Of a stretch of 64,000 nt of DNA, positions 50,398-64,000 are shown one piece after another (the first letter of the stretch is position 1; every line of letters starts with the position of its first letter). A program made the position numbers and the translations under genes. The notes beneath the pieces are model-generated. The model searched no databases. It was not told the DNA's origin and worked only from the letters and a program-made list of their open reading frames with translations. This DNA comes from Fratercula arctica (lineage: Eukaryota > Chordata > Aves > Charadriiformes > Alcidae): contig CANTUZ010000002.1 in the NCBI GenBank assembly GCA_947846985.1, positions 11,949,587 through 12,013,586 on the forward strand. The letters run 5' to 3'.

Positions 50398-52879
50398 GGC
50401 CAGCTTTGCTTTTTGGGCCACTACGCAACTGTGCCCATGTAAACCATTCGCTGCACCTCAGTAGACATCAGTTGTCTTCAAGAGGACTTTGGGGGCAGAA
50501 TTAGCTATTTATGTGGATTATTTTGTGGACAAATAAATTAAGCTCTTTAGGACAGGCTTTGGCTTCATGTTGTGTCTTGCACAGCACCAAGGAAAAGAGT
50601 TGTGAGCTGTGTGACAGCTGTAGGCAAAAAGTTCACCATCTGATCCTCTGCAAGTGCCAGCTACTTTTGTGTCTGTTTTGCTCCCATGGTGATTGCAGCT
50701 TTAGAATCTGCTTCCTCCACACCCCTTGGATCAAAACAAACCCTTTTCTTGAGTTTTAAGGTATGTTGAAGTGCATGTATTAGATGTAGGTTTTGAATAG
50801 AAAGACATGTTGAACACTGGCTGGTTTGAGAAAATATTTTTGAAGTTTTAGGTGTGAATTGCTCATACGCTGACAGACTTCATTGCTTCTATAAAGTCTC
50901 CTGTATATTGGTCAGGCAGGCAGTTTAGAGGTGTCCAGTTTTGTTTAGCAAAGGGAGGTGGCAAGATCCAGTTGTCATTTAGTAGTGGCATGACATAAAG
51001 GAGCTTCTGCAGTTTGTTGTGAAGGAGAGAGACTCAGAAAGGGCATGTACCATGGTTCCCTGCATATCATTCCTCCCCTGTCATTGCAATGTGGCTCAGG
51101 TGGGGTGTGCCGCAGATGGTTGTGTGGCTCCTGGATGCCATGAGGCCTGTGAGAACTGCCAGAGTCCTCACCTCCAGCTGTGGTGACCCCTTAGGCTGAC
51201 CCCGTGGTGTCTGAGAGATGGTTAAGGTTTTAGGATGGGTAGCAAGAATAAGGTATATAAACAGAAGACTACGATGATATTTTATTGCTGCTAAATTAGA
51301 AGAGACCTGATTACTGTTTATCTGCAGTGCCATATAGGTTTAAAATTGTTTTCACATTTTTCTGGTTGGTATTTTGAGTACTAAATACAGATTAGGACGC
51401 ACACACACATACAATCTACAAACCTATTAATGATTATCCTCTACTGTTCTTCTCTAAATTTTTTCTTTTGCTGTCAGACAGGTGTGCACATATATTAGCT
51501 ATGTACACATGTGCATTTACCTGATTCTCTTGGTAGTATCTTGTTTCTGAAGGTCAGCCCTTTACGTATACATTTGATGGTGTGACGATGCTGAGGTTTG
51601 TTTAAGGGTGGTAATGAACAACCTAGCTGCTAAAGATTCTTACCCTTTGCTTTCCAAGCGGTGTTGCAATAATTGAAAACATGCTTCAGTAGGCTCTTAG
51701 AAATTGATTACAAAAACTGTAATTTTACTAGATTCTTCTGTGCTAATGTCAAGGAGGTTTATGCTGCCAGTTTATAAATGGAGAAAATACTGACCTATAA
51801 ATACTGTAATACCGAGCAGCAGTTCAGTTGCTTCCATGTCCTGCAGACAAGCAGCGTCATTTGGTGAGATTTGGAATTTAACATGCAGATTATCAGGCCA
51901 AACCTCCTCTTTTCATCAGACAGACCCTCATTTTATATAGTGGGGATTAGCACAGTTAAATTGTATTTTGAAATGGTTGTTTCAGCCCCCTATCTGATTA
52001 GGGCTGGTTGGTGATTTAGAGGATTTTACTTTGTCTCCATGCCTTATTCTCACCCATCTGAAAGCATATTTGCTTTACTTCTTGTGTCTGGCTACATAAT
52101 AGCAGTATAGGGGTTGTGTTACACTTCCCAATCTGCCGATATGGAGGACTGGGCAAGAGCATAAAAAACTAGTATTGCTTCAATTCCCTGTCTCCAAGGT
52201 AAGGCTAATCAGCTTTTGTTGAAAACAGCAATCAGGGATTGCTTTCTCTCTCGCTTGTTTTTTAACTTCTTGGTGCCAGATGCTTCAGTGCATGCAGTGC
52301 CAGGAAAAAACTTGCGCTCCCTGGATTAGTAGTGTCACTTTTGTGCAAAGACATTTCAATATTGTTTTTCCCCAATCCAGTAATGAGTCTGATGTGGTAG
52401 TTAGGACTCCAAACATCCTGCTTTCTGTCTCTAGGCTGGAGTTCAACTTGTTTTGTGTTTCCAGCGTCTTTCATATATTGTGACAGTTTTTCACATTTCA
52501 TTATTAAAGAACTTTAACTGTCTTTTCTGGTTCAAATCCTGTGCCTCCTTAATAGCTTCTTAGATTATCTGCCATCCTTCTGGCTGAAAAGAAACAAGAT
52601 AGGATTTCATCCAGGCAGTGCCAGTGGTGTTTTATAGTCTTTGTGAATATCTGGCCACGTACACTTCACAAGTTTTAATATAAGTAAAAATTTGGGGGGA
52701 GGGGGCACTTTTATAGCCACAATTCTACTCTTCAAAGTAAAAACATTCTCTCTACATGTGTGTGCTTTCCCATGAAAGCTGACAGCATTTTACTTTAAAC
52801 ATGGAAAACATAGCCCTTGTGGATCTCCTGACTGCACAGTCTGAACATAGACTAAAGCATTCTTCAAAAAGACACATGG

Positions 52880-52980
52880 GATTTATTACTCCCAATTTAC
52901 AGCTGGAGAAAATGAGGAGATTGTTTAGTTGTAGTAGGCAGTACTTTCACCCTGTCTGAGAACACAGACTGGATTTGAGA
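52880..52980 (-). repeat. MIR-like relic, antisense
   Basis: TTATTACTCCCAATTTACAG followed by CTGGAGAAAATGAGGAGATT resembles antisense MIR (TTATTATCCCCATTTTACAG, then ATGAGGAAACTGAGG). The second half is poorly matched. Confidence 0.45.
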
Positions 52981-53261
52981 AATGGGAGATTCTGAGCCTT
53001 GTGCTTGTTTTTACTAGTCCACACCCTGCCACAGTTGAAATAGGCAGATTAAACCTCTTAGCTGATTAGAGTTTGTTTAAAGCTTTTTGGTTTGTATTAG
53101 ATGTCTGTTCTGTTCAGAGATGTGAGTGAGAAGTCATCATAAAACATGTAGTTTATGTTCAAACGTTTTGTTGGACTGTGTTTCTGCAACTATGGATGAT
53201 GGAATGCAAAATACATGGTTTCTTCAGCAGGATGCACTGAAGATTATGGCACGGGGTTAAT

Positions 53262-53400
53262 ACTTGATTTCTGTTCTCAGACCTGTAGCAGCCTACTGTA
53301 TAACTGTTGGGAAATCACTTCCTTGCTCAGTGCCTGATCTGTTCCATCAGTAAAATGGGAAGAATGATAGTACCCATGTTATGTATTTTGAGACCTACTA
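53262..53400 (+). repeat. MIR relic, sense, the clearest in the window
   Basis: TAACTGTTGGGAAATCACTT, CCTTGCTCAGTGCCTGATCT, GTTCCATCAGTAAAATGGGA and AGAATGATAGTACCC follow the MIR core and right arm in order (TGTGACCTTGGGCAAGTCAC, CTCTGTGCCTCAGTTTCCTC, ATCTGTAAAATGGGGATAAT, GATAGTACC). Confidence 0.75.
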
Positions 53401-53557
53401 AAGACTTGAAGAAATTGCAGAAGACATGAATGCTGTGGCTCTGATGAGGAGGTTGTTAGTACAGAGGTAAAATGGAAATTTGCTGAAAAAACAATAAAGT
53501 TAGCAAATGTTGACAAAGATAATTTGCACTTTAAAAAGCTAGTTGTGTTTGCATAAA

Positions 53558-53583
53558 TATGTGTGTATATGCACATACACATG
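53558..53583. repeat. 26-base alternating purine-pyrimidine tract
   Basis: TATGTGTGTATATGCACATA followed by CACATG alternates purine and pyrimidine without a break and is roughly palindromic, a configuration able to form Z-DNA or a cruciform. Confidence 0.7.
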
Positions 53584-54539
53584 AAATACATGTAACATGA
53601 GTATATAAACAAATGAGTTAAAGCTTCAGCATTTTATGTCTCAGCATACTAATGGTGCTCACTGGCACTGTGTTTGAAAGTGAAATAGTAGTTTTGAATT
53701 TTTGCCTGTTTAAGCCCTCCTTGGAATTTTGAGAATGTGGAAAACTCATTGTAGTGTTTAATATCATGTGAACAGGATCTCATGTTGAGTTTAGATTTCT
53801 ACAGAAGCAGAGAGGGATCAGGATGGGCAGATGAGCATTCACCCAGTGTGATACAGAACTGAACTCATGTGCCAATCTTCTGAGTCGTTGCTTGGCCCTC
53901 GATCCTTTTTGCTAGCCAGCATAAGATTCATATGTATTAGCTTGGATCACAGATTTGCACAGAATTTTGTTCTTTCTCTATTAATTTAATTTATTATTAC
54001 TTACTTTTTATGCAGTGGTAGCATGCACAAAGACACCAGACTTGGACCATGTTGTGGTAGACATTGTGAAATATAGTAAATGGCAGCATCTGCATCTCAG
54101 AGTTTTTACCCTAAAAAAAACCCCAAGATCCTGCAAACATGCTGCATTTATGTAAAAGCCTCTGATACCAGACAGAAATTTATAAATGTCCTGTGTTGCT
54201 CTGATTATTGTATAATTTACTAAACAAATATACACTTCTACTCTATCAGAAATTTACTATATGATTATATGTGTTTAGTTTCCTTCAGAGCAAAACCAAA
54301 GTATCAGATTAGGGTAAACCAGTGCTCAGCAAAAGCTTGAGAGAGAATGCTGGATTGGACAAGACCTTTATGCATCCAAAACAATAAGACGTTTGAAAGT
54401 CATATGTCTTCAAAGAGAAGGGTTGATTGGAGGGTTGACTACTAGAGGGTCTTCATCCCTTATTGTAAATTTATAACTTGTAAGGCATTAAAAATTCCTG
54501 TCAACCATGTTATTAAAAACAAATCTGAAGTGATGTAAC

Positions 54540-54553
54540 TTTTTTTTTTTTTT
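54540..54553. repeat. poly-T tract
   Basis: About 14 T residues, nothing else notable. Confidence 0.85.
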
Positions 54554-55680
54554 AATGTAATGCTACTGCTTTAAAATAAATTTTCCTCAAGTTTGCTGCT
54601 GATAGTAAGCAATTATATTTTTTGTGAAGGTGTTTGTGATGATGGTTGCAAAAGAATCGTGGATGCTGGAATTCATTATTAAGCGTGAAACATACTATAG
54701 CTGACAACTTTGTCTTAAAGCAGGCAAATTGTGAATTTCTCTGCTAGGAGACAGGTAAAGGTAGAACACCTGGAGAAACCAAAAATGGGAGAGAAATTCA
54801 GTTAGCCCTGTGACTGTAAGAGAGCTATAACTAGAAAAATATGTCCACAAAACAACTGGTTCCAAGTCAGTTCACTTATCTGCTGATTGCATGTGCTTGC
54901 AGTTCACTTCACTTCCCCATGTGCAGTGACTCATAGATATGTTCTTGGAATTCTGCTAAAAAAAGTTCTGAAGTGTAATGGTCTTAAAACAAGGAAGTCA
55001 TCTTTATTTGAGGGAAGATCATTTTATGTTGTTTACTCCAAGTTAATATTTGGTGTTGGTCTAGAAGTAAATTATACTGGTTTAAGGTCAACATTACACA
55101 ACTGAATCTCATGCATATACACAGTTTAGGCTATATATGGTTTGTTCTCACCAGTGCAGTTCATCATAGTGTGGTCATTGTGGTTATCTCAAGAAAAGGA
55201 GAAAAACTACTTGGTACTGTAACTCTAGCTGCTGGGTTTTCATGTGTGATGCATAAATTTCCCATTTTTTAATCAGTGGGTTGTAATCATGAGCATCACA
55301 TAGATTCATTGGTACATCTCCAGACTCATTTTGTAGTATGTATGCTATAGGAAATATTACAGAAATGCAAGTTTCGATTAATTTAAAGAAGTCTCTTTAG
55401 GGGCTCAAATGGCTGTGGAAGTTTAGCAGAGACAAGCCCAAGCAGTGTGCATGTTAGTTTTGGGATATGATCATTTTTTTTTTGTAGATTACTGTGCTAC
55501 TACTCATCTAAGTGTGTACATGATAACTTCAAGGGGAGGCAAAGGTGATGTGGAGTAAAGGGAGAAATTGTATAAATTTTGTGAGTTTAAAAACAACCTA
55601 AAACTTAAACTGTGTATTATTTTTAATAATTTGAAAAATAGTATCTTTTTTGCTGACACATTTTATAGTTTAACAATTAA

Positions 55681-55887
<207 letters not shown>

Positions 55888-56579
55888 TAAATCACAATTT
55901 CTCATATCTTAGCATGAAACTTGTTTTAATTTCTATTTAAAGTTATTTATAGATGCTATGTTGGTGCTTGCGAACAGGGAAGTAATGCACTCTAAACTTT
56001 TTTTAACCTTTTCTATTCCATAGAAGCTCTTTCTTCTCGAATTCTGAGTTTTCTGCTATGAAACACTGGCAAAGTCCTTTGCTCAGTCATCCCTCACTTT
56101 TATGTAATATTCTCTTCCACAGCTGTACAGGAAGACAGTAAATATTGGTATTACTTGAAATCCTCAGACATCCTCAAATCCCAAAGATGGTATCTTTTAA
56201 AAAAAAAAAAAACGGAGACAAGAATTTTTGATTAATCTTGCTTTAATCTGAATCTGAGGAAGGAAGAACTCCTCTCCCTTTCAAAAGTGCAACAAGAAGT
56301 TGTACATTTGTATACAAACACACATGAATAGATGTGCTTTACAGATATTTGTGAACACCAGGGCACTCAGGAAGGATTTTCTTAGCAAATTAGTTACAGG
56401 CATACAGACATTGTTCCAGTGGATGTGTAAAATGAATATTTAAATCACATTAAACAGATTGAAATGCACTCACAAAGTTAACTGAGAATAGTCCCATAGA
56501 CCAGGAAAAAGCTTGCACAATTGCTTTGCCGTGTTCAGAATTCCGATCTCTGTATCTACAAGACCACGTTTTTGTAATT

Positions 56580-56603
56580 AAAAAAAAAAAAAAAAAAAAA
56601 AAA
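56580..56603. repeat. poly-A tract, 24 bases
   Basis: An uninterrupted run of 24 A. No AATAAA plus gene-like body is recognised upstream, so it is not called a retrocopy tail. Confidence 0.95.
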
Positions 56604-58390
56604 GAGTTTGGCAAAGCTTTAAAATACTTTAAAATACTTGAACTAGGAACTGTTGCTTGGAATATAAATTGCATCAAATACTGGTAAAATGAACAGCATT
56701 GTCTCAGACATAGATAACAATTTAAATTTTGAGGAAAACCAGAAAAACTCTACAGGAAAATAAATTCTGAAAACCACCGAAATACTCATTACGTTATTGT
56801 AGCCATCAATAAGATCCTGAAAGTGAATCAACAGATTATATTTATTGTTTTAAAGTGAGAGAAATAGAAAGTGGAAACAAGCAGTATCCATAATAGAAAA
56901 CATTTTGGTTAAAATTATCCTAGTTACACTAAAATAAGGTATTGAAATATGTATTTAATGTACATTATGTCACTGTTAAGTTTATCATTCTAATTTCATT
57001 AGAAACCCTCAAGGGAGCCTTTAAAGGGTATGTAGCTTTGTTTTTACTATTTTCCCTGTGAGTAAATGTTTCAAAATTAGCTCTTTCAGGTATTTCTTAT
57101 GTCAGTTTTAGCAGTTTAGAGGTGATGTTAACTATGCAGACTCAACATGGCATAAAGTCTGAGATCTGTAGTTATCTCAAATATTCAGTATGGTTTTTTC
57201 CTCTGTTGCTAAGAGAAAAAAAAAGACTCAAAATGCGTCACAATAGCCATTTCTTAAACGGTCATTCAAAAAATGCTACTTATTAGCAACGTTTCTCTAA
57301 CAAAACTTGTAAGGTAACCAGCATGTAAATTCCCAGTGAGTCATTAGAATTGTGTAATTATTTTATCTCGATATGAAGAATTCTCTTTGACTTGACTGAA
57401 GATGCTGCTTAAGTCACATTATGAATAGCCCTTTGGTTAGAAGTATTGGCTGTATTTTGAGCGTGACTGCTAATCCCTGATGCATTGTGCTGCGTGCATA
57501 TGTCTGATAGCCATCTCAGTTGTTCAGAACACCAGTGCGCACTTGACTTAACAGTTTTATGCAAAAATAGGAATCAGCTTCTGATCCAGGCCATGTTTCA
57601 ACAGTACCCAACCTCCAACTTCTTGATCTTAATACTGAATCAAAATGCTGCAGACACATGAAGCAAAACACATTGACTTGGCATAATGTCATTCTCTTTG
57701 TTCTTTTATTCAAAAAATATTAATGAGTAACAAAGTGTCATTGTCATCACTTGACATCAGATCAAATATTTTCCATTCTCCAACAATTGGTGCAAAACCA
57801 TGAAGTTTGGTATGTACTGTACATTGGACACACTGGATAGTTTTATGGATGCTTTGTCTGCACTTGATCAAGTTCTTTGTAATTCAGTACTGCTCAGATC
57901 TGGTACTAATGACTGTTGAACCATGAGCTCAAGTTACATTTCAGTGAGGACAAACACACAGAAGTCTTTTCAGAGATTCACTTGTAGGAGATAGGGCTCT
58001 CTGAAATAGGGCTATTAATGTTGGAACAGGGCTTTCAGACTCATCAAACTTCAGCACCTGCAGACAGACCCTTGACCCAATTGTCAAACTCAGTTTGACT
58101 GGTACTACAGGAGCTTGGAAAGCTTATAATGTGAAAGAGAAAGACTTGAGAACTGATCCACTACCTGTTGGCATCAGTACAAAAATGCCCTTGGATTTTA
58201 GCTTGTTTTCTGGCACCACAGTAGAAGTCAGTAAGGACCAGCTGTTTAAAGGAGTTAGCAAAGGGACACATTCCTGTTGTTCCTCCTCCCATTTTTTATT
58301 TGAGTATTTGCTCAATTTTTGAAGTTTTGGATCTAAATTTTAGCATTTAAAATCCATATTCAAATAAATAAATTACTGGCCTGGGCTGCA

Positions 58391-58435
58391 GAACTGCTGA
58401 GCACCTGTATCTGTTACTTACATAGGTGCCTGACT
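58391..58435. repeat. fragment of an ancient palindromic repeat
   Basis: AACTGCTGAGCACCTGTATC followed by CATAGGTGCCTGA resembles the sauropsid phrase TGCTGAGCACCTGCAGCTCC, which in that family precedes a CCATTGACTTCAATGGGAG core. Here the core is lost. Confidence 0.35.
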
Positions 58436-61400
58436 AGAGGCTGCCACAAGGCCTAGTTTTAATGATGACTGTGAACTGATTGCTAAATGGTAGCAATAAT
58501 TAAAAGCATACAGATTATGAAAACACATCTCTATTTGAAAAAGATTCATTAGATGATAGTCTGTGGAGCTTTCTTAGATGCTTCCAAACATTTGTCCTAT
58601 CCAATAGGTTGACACAATGATAAATCTGTGCAGTAAGGGCACAATCTCTGATAGGTTTAATCTTCAGTGGAATGTGTTAAAAAAATTACGCTACTTTGTT
58701 ATCATTGTTCTATGGGTATGTTGAAGTTGTGGTAAAAAAGATGAAGCAAAATCTCATATATTTAGGGGTATCATACAAAAGAGCAAGCTGAGGTGCAAAG
58801 ACAAAACAGTTTGAGGGCATCAGGAGGCCCTTCCAAAAGGGACAACTCATGTGAAAATGAATATTCTGAAAAACTGGAAAAAGGAATGATCAGATTTAAA
58901 AGAGTATCAAATTGTTCTCTTTTTCTCTCAGATGTATGTGGGAGAAATATTTTTATATAAGTTACTAAATTTAAAATACGGAGTCAGTTGCCAAACGTAT
59001 GGTATTCCAACTGATATTTAAGGGTTAGTACCTGTACAAGAACTTTGCTGCAAATATTATACCTCCAGGGCTTGTGCAGGTATTCATTTTGTTTGCTCAT
59101 TTGCCATCTATACAGATGTTTTACACATTTTCAAAATGCATTCTCATCTTACAGGCTTTCTCATCTTGCAGATGATTAATGTGTTTGACAAAATAAATGA
59201 GAGAAGAAATTATTTTCCGTAAATATCCAGGATATTAGTTAGGAATTTTGCATTTTCACTGTTTGTTGATGCCATTATTATGCAATTCAACAAAATCTCT
59301 GCAGCTTCTTGCCTTGCAAGGGAAATGTCAGTCCTGAAATCTGGTAATGAAAGTTTACTTTTTCTTTCTAAAAACTTTACTTTTATTTCTCATGGAACTT
59401 GTGGAATTTGGAAGTAGTATTTATTATCAACATAAAATAAATTATCTCCTTGCTCTTTGGGTTTAGAAACAAATTTGCAAATCAGTGTTAACTATGTTTT
59501 CAATACAGTCGATAAAATGAAAGGGAAATGTAGTTCTTGAAGAAAAGAATCAAGCATCTCCTTACTTATTACTTTCTATTTTCAGTTAAGCCATAATTTT
59601 TATGTATTTTTATCTGTGTAAAATAGTGGTCAGTCTAATCCCAATGAAAAACATCAAATTAAAGCACCAATGCAGCTTTATAGGAGGACTGGATACAGTT
59701 CTTCGAGTTAGTCTTAGTCATTTACTTACTTTGTGATTTTTCTACAGACAGTGGGCCCAGAGCTATTTAGAACATTTAATGTGCTAATTCTCCTCATGAT
59801 TTAAGTCATTAAACTGCACTGACCCAGAGAGAGGCATTATGAATGTATAATTTCAATCTGCATGTGTCCATAAAGCCAAACAACATTGTGCTTTTCCAAA
59901 ATGAAGATGTGTTAGTAACATGAGTTCATTGTTTGCATCTGAATGCAACATATCTCATAGCACTGCTGTGGTTTAAAATTGGTTCATAGTGGTCAGATTC
60001 TCTAATGAGATGTGAAGAGTGAGGCTTCACACTTATTTAAGACACTTGGAGCTATTTCTTCACTGACAAAACAAATACAAGGTGATTATGTTTTCAAGAA
60101 GTCACTTTCTGTTTCCAGAGTTCTATTTTCTGATCATTTAATTGATTGCTTATAGAAAGAGCCAGCAATTCTTTTGGCTAGTTAAATCCGACTTTGGGGT
60201 TTAGTTACAGTTATTTTCCTGTGCATTTAGTCCTCTCCATATCAAATTATTGCCTCTCCAATTCTTTCCTCTAAAGATCTTTTGGTTTAGTGGAGAGCAT
60301 CCTATTTGGAGGGGCAGTTTGCTTGCTTTCCTGTTTTCAGAAAACATTAGAAGTAGAATGTGGTTTTTCCCAACACACCCATGTATTCATAACTTGCTAA
60401 CTCGTTATTGGGGATTTTCTGATATTTTATATCTAGAGATTAACGATACTTGCACAAAGTGACTGCAGATACTTTCAAGTCACAAGGTTGCCTAAATATC
60501 AGTCTCCTCATTCTGGCATTTCTCATCATTTTAACCTTTGTTGTAACACACTGCCAGCACTGTGAGTGTTGAAGATGATTTTGTTAACCCTAGTGACCTT
60601 ATGCATACACCCAGTGATTACTGTGATTTGATGTATTGCAGCTTCAATTTTGCTAGGATCAATCTATGAGAAAGGAGTATTTTGGCTCTTATGTTTGTGT
60701 TAATCTAAATTGTTTTAGATTGAGCAAAGGCTGGGTTTCTTACTTGCCATGCTTAATTGCTTTTGTAATTACACTGATTTTTCCATGCTAGGTCAGTATC
60801 GGTAGACAGTTTTTTGAACTGGCTATGTCATCTTGAGTCTCTGTAAATATGAAGATAATTGTAAAAAGCTTAAGAACAATCACTGTGAGAGTCTGAAACT
60901 TTTCTGCACATAAAATACAGTTTAATTAAAAAAAGAAACTCCAAACCTTAAACCAAAACCAACCTACATAGCTACCAGTTATTGCTAGCAAGCTAGAGGC
61001 TACTAACAACTAGGTTGAGGAATGGTTTTAATGTGCATCCCATTCATCTCAGTTAGAAGCAAAAGGATAATATGAAACAGCAATAGTGACAGCCAGTGCC
61101 TTCATCATGAAAGCTCTTACTACTAGAGAGCACAAAGAGGAAGAACATGTCACACCAAATGAAGAAAAATTTCCTTCAGTGTTTAAAAAATTCTGTATTT
61201 GTGTTATCCATCCATATTGCCTTTAATCTGAAGTCCTGTGTGAATTCACTGATCCAAAGCCAAACAGCCCAAACCATGATAGATACGATTTCTCACGTGT
61301 TGTAACAAATTGAGGATTTTCAAGGCTAGAACATTCCAGGTAGATTCCTAATTATTGTGAAAGTGCCAGTGTTCTTTGCAGTTGTTGATTCACTGATGCA

Positions 61401-64000
61401 AAGAGTTAATGAATGATCTTGTGAAATAGAAAAGTTCAGACTGACTTTCATCTCTTATTCCACACCTCAGGAGAGTATGAGGAGGCTTTGAGGGTCAGGC
61501 CACATAACAGTCTCATCACACTCAAGGGAAATGAGCTTCTGGAACTCTTTGAATCTTTCTTTGCTGTCTGTCTTTCCATCCTCTAAGGTCCCATCATTCA
61601 GAGCTTATTTTGCCGAGAGACTTCCACCATATCAATCCACTGTGTGCTAAAAGCAATGATTTTTCTTGCAAAATTATTACCACAAAGTGCACTAGTGTAA
61701 AATTCTGCTTATTAATGAACTAAAAAAATCAGCATCCACTGGTGTAATATCCTGGTGTGGATTTGTGAAAGTTCAGAAAAGCAAATACTTTCAAATCGCC
61801 AAATCAAAGCATAAACTATTTTGTCCTTGAGAAGCGAATTAGAATTCTGAACTCCCACCTCATGGATGAGAAATTCGTGCTGTATTAAAGCCAAGACCCT
61901 CCTTTATGTCTGCATTAAGGCAATTAGCATGCAGCTCATGAGAATGGCCTTACTGCCATTCCAGTGGCTCTTCCTGTCTTCAGGTGGGTTAAGAATCAGG
62001 AACAATTCTCTGCATTCCCTTTCCAATATTGTTCTTCTCTTCCCACTTCTGTTCAGGAATATTTCTTCTCTCTCCTCTGCTTATCCTTATTTTTCATCCT
62101 CTAAAAAAGGAGCTCACACTGTTGGGAGGATCTTCATGTTACTGAAGATTACACTAGTAGAGACCATACCTAAGAGATGACACTTCTTTTAAACTGGCAA
62201 AACAACCTCATCAGCATCTTCACTTACCTCTCCCAGATTTGCCACTTGACTTTTTAAAATTCACTCAATGTAATGCTGTATTCTTCTTCGAGGCTTTCAC
62301 TCACTGTTCTAGAGTTGAGATGCTGATGACGTTGTTCATAGATTTCACAAAATGTTTTTTTCTGATTGAAAGGGTGCTCAAAGAATGATAATTTACTTGC
62401 AGGTTTGGAGTAAACTAGTCAAACTAGTCTGTACAAAGCTTCCATCATGGGATTTAAGTTATGCTAATGGACTAGATGACATAGATCAGCCATCTTGAGT
62501 TTGTTCTGAAAATATGCATGTTGGTTTTTTCCACCTCCTTTGTGCCAACCCTGACCTGGTAGTGTTGTTTTTATTAATTTTGTGGGTTCAAAATGCTCTG
62601 CATCTCTGGCAACTGTTTTGAGTCTTTTATTATTATGTCATGCCAATTACTGAATGAAACTTCATTAAAGCTGATGGACTTACTGATATTCATGCTTCAT
62701 GCACAATAAATGCAGCCCTCATGCCTTTAAATCACTGACAGCTGAAACAATACCAGCCACACTTACAGCACAGGGGACATGGACAAGAAGTTGGAGATTT
62801 AAGCAAAGCGTGTAGGAAGTTCTGCTGTTGGTTCAGATCAGATGTTTCTGTGTGTGCAAAAACATCAACCTACAAAAAACACTACAAAATTCCATGGAGA
62901 AAATAAATCTAGAAAAGCAACGTAAACATATTTTAAGAAAGAAAAGGGGAGACACCCTTTTTGTGCACAGTTCTTGGAAGGAGACTTGGAACTACAAGCA
63001 AAGAGATGGTTTCTTTCTGGTCTGGATTCATCCTCTCTCTAGGGGAGCAAAACCTTCACATACATAATGTGGAAATAAAAAGCATTACACCTAATAAATA
63101 CTTCACTCCATCACTGATTCATCTCCCTAATGAAAATAGCCTACAGACCTCCTCTTGGCTCAACCTAAGTAAAAAGCAGTGACATTAATAGCAAGCAAAT
63201 CCAGTTTCTGAGGAGATAAATTGAAAGTTTCTATTAACCTTGAACTCACTTGGAACACAAAGAAAGAAAATAAAATATTTTCATTTGAAACTATTTTCTA
63301 TTTGTAATATCCTGGAGGAGAATATTTGTATTGTCTCACCTCAAATAATGTAAACTACTGCTACCCAAACATGATCTTCTTGGGAGGGAAACTGAGATTT
63401 ATTCTTTGCTTCGGGAACACAGCTCATAGTCTGAGAAGATAAGTGTGACAGGGATTTTAGCAGTCATTTTGGCTGCTGGCATGCTACTACACTCCTTGAA
63501 AAAACTTCACTTCTTTAGCTCTGGGAGCTAGAAACTGGCTCTACACTTTGGAACCTCTCCCCCTGCATTGTCCAGAACATACCTACAAGGTAGGAGAGGG
63601 AATAAAAACCTACCTGTCTTGGCAGGCATCCAGAGAAGACTTTGGTGGTTTCTGCTAGAAACAGAAGACTTCTAAGACAAGCTGGCACTAAATTAATTAG
63701 ACAAACTTAGGCTTGCAGATTAAACTCAATGAAAGAAAGCTAAAAGTGTTCTGAGAGGCTGTGGAAATCACTGCAGAACCTGAGTCTTCTTGCATCAGTG
63801 CCTCAGAAGAGGAAGCAGTTATCAGTGAAGAAAATGGAAATGGATTATCACGAGCCTATAAGTATGCCTGCGTTTAATATGCACTACGGAGAAGGAGATT
63901 TTGGTCTCTCTCTTGACTAATGATTTTTTGTTGGTTCTTTTTAGAATAAAACTGATTTCTAAAATGAGAGAAATTAAAAATAATGTAGAAAATTCCAAAC

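Noticed and set aside
52525..52550. GGTTCAAATCC-like tRNA T-arm
   Set aside because: No A box, acceptor stem or anticodon arm at the required spacing; more likely a SINE scrap or chance.
56580..56603. Poly-A tract as a possible processed pseudogene tail
   Set aside because: No polyadenylation signal followed by a gene-like body and no target-site duplication seen.

Overview
The window looks like AT-rich vertebrate nuclear DNA, most likely from a bird. The organism call rests on two things. Two correctly spliced vertebrate exons encode the N-terminus of ZMYND11 (BS69). A well-preserved, 5'-truncated CR1 LINE tail is of the type that dominates avian genomes. Overall interspersed-repeat density is low, and most other repeats are old MIR/CORE-SINE-like relics. 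There is no sign of a prokaryote, plasmid or virus, so almost all stop-free stretches here are chance readings of non-coding DNA.

Layout: positions 1-37792 are intron 1 and/or 5' flank of ZMYND11. No typical CpG-island promoter is visible, so the main promoter probably lies upstream of the window. Positions 37793-37927 are the exon carrying the start codon, with 19 nt of 5' UTR and 116 nt of coding sequence. Positions 37928-55703 are a 17.8 kb intron. Positions 55704-55863 are the next coding exon (160 nt). Positions 55864-64000 are the start of the following intron, and the PHD-finger exon is not reached. The two exons join in frame (phase 2 junction inside a Lys codon) to give residues 1-92, which cover the SAMD1-like winged-helix domain. 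The rest of the protein (PHD, bromodomain, PWWP, MYND) must lie to the right of the window.

The rest is non-coding. It holds one CR1 copy at about 41985-42291, roughly seven MIR-like relics, and several fragments of an ancient family with recurring phrases (CCATTGATTTTAGTGGGACT, TTGAAAATCCGGCC), one of which has terminal inverted repeats. There is also a 2.3-copy minisatellite at about 44266 and assorted simple repeats. Three places depart from the AT-rich background: a CpG-dense patch at 3121-3480, an exon-like 84-nt segment at 5659-5742 with good splice signals, and a GC-rich block at 34975-35660 that is CpG-poor for its GC content. These are the best candidates for alternative 5' exons, promoters or enhancers.

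I found no convincing second protein-coding gene, tRNA, rRNA or CRISPR array, and no novel multi-gene system. All identifications are by eye from memory of the families; no alignment or search was run.
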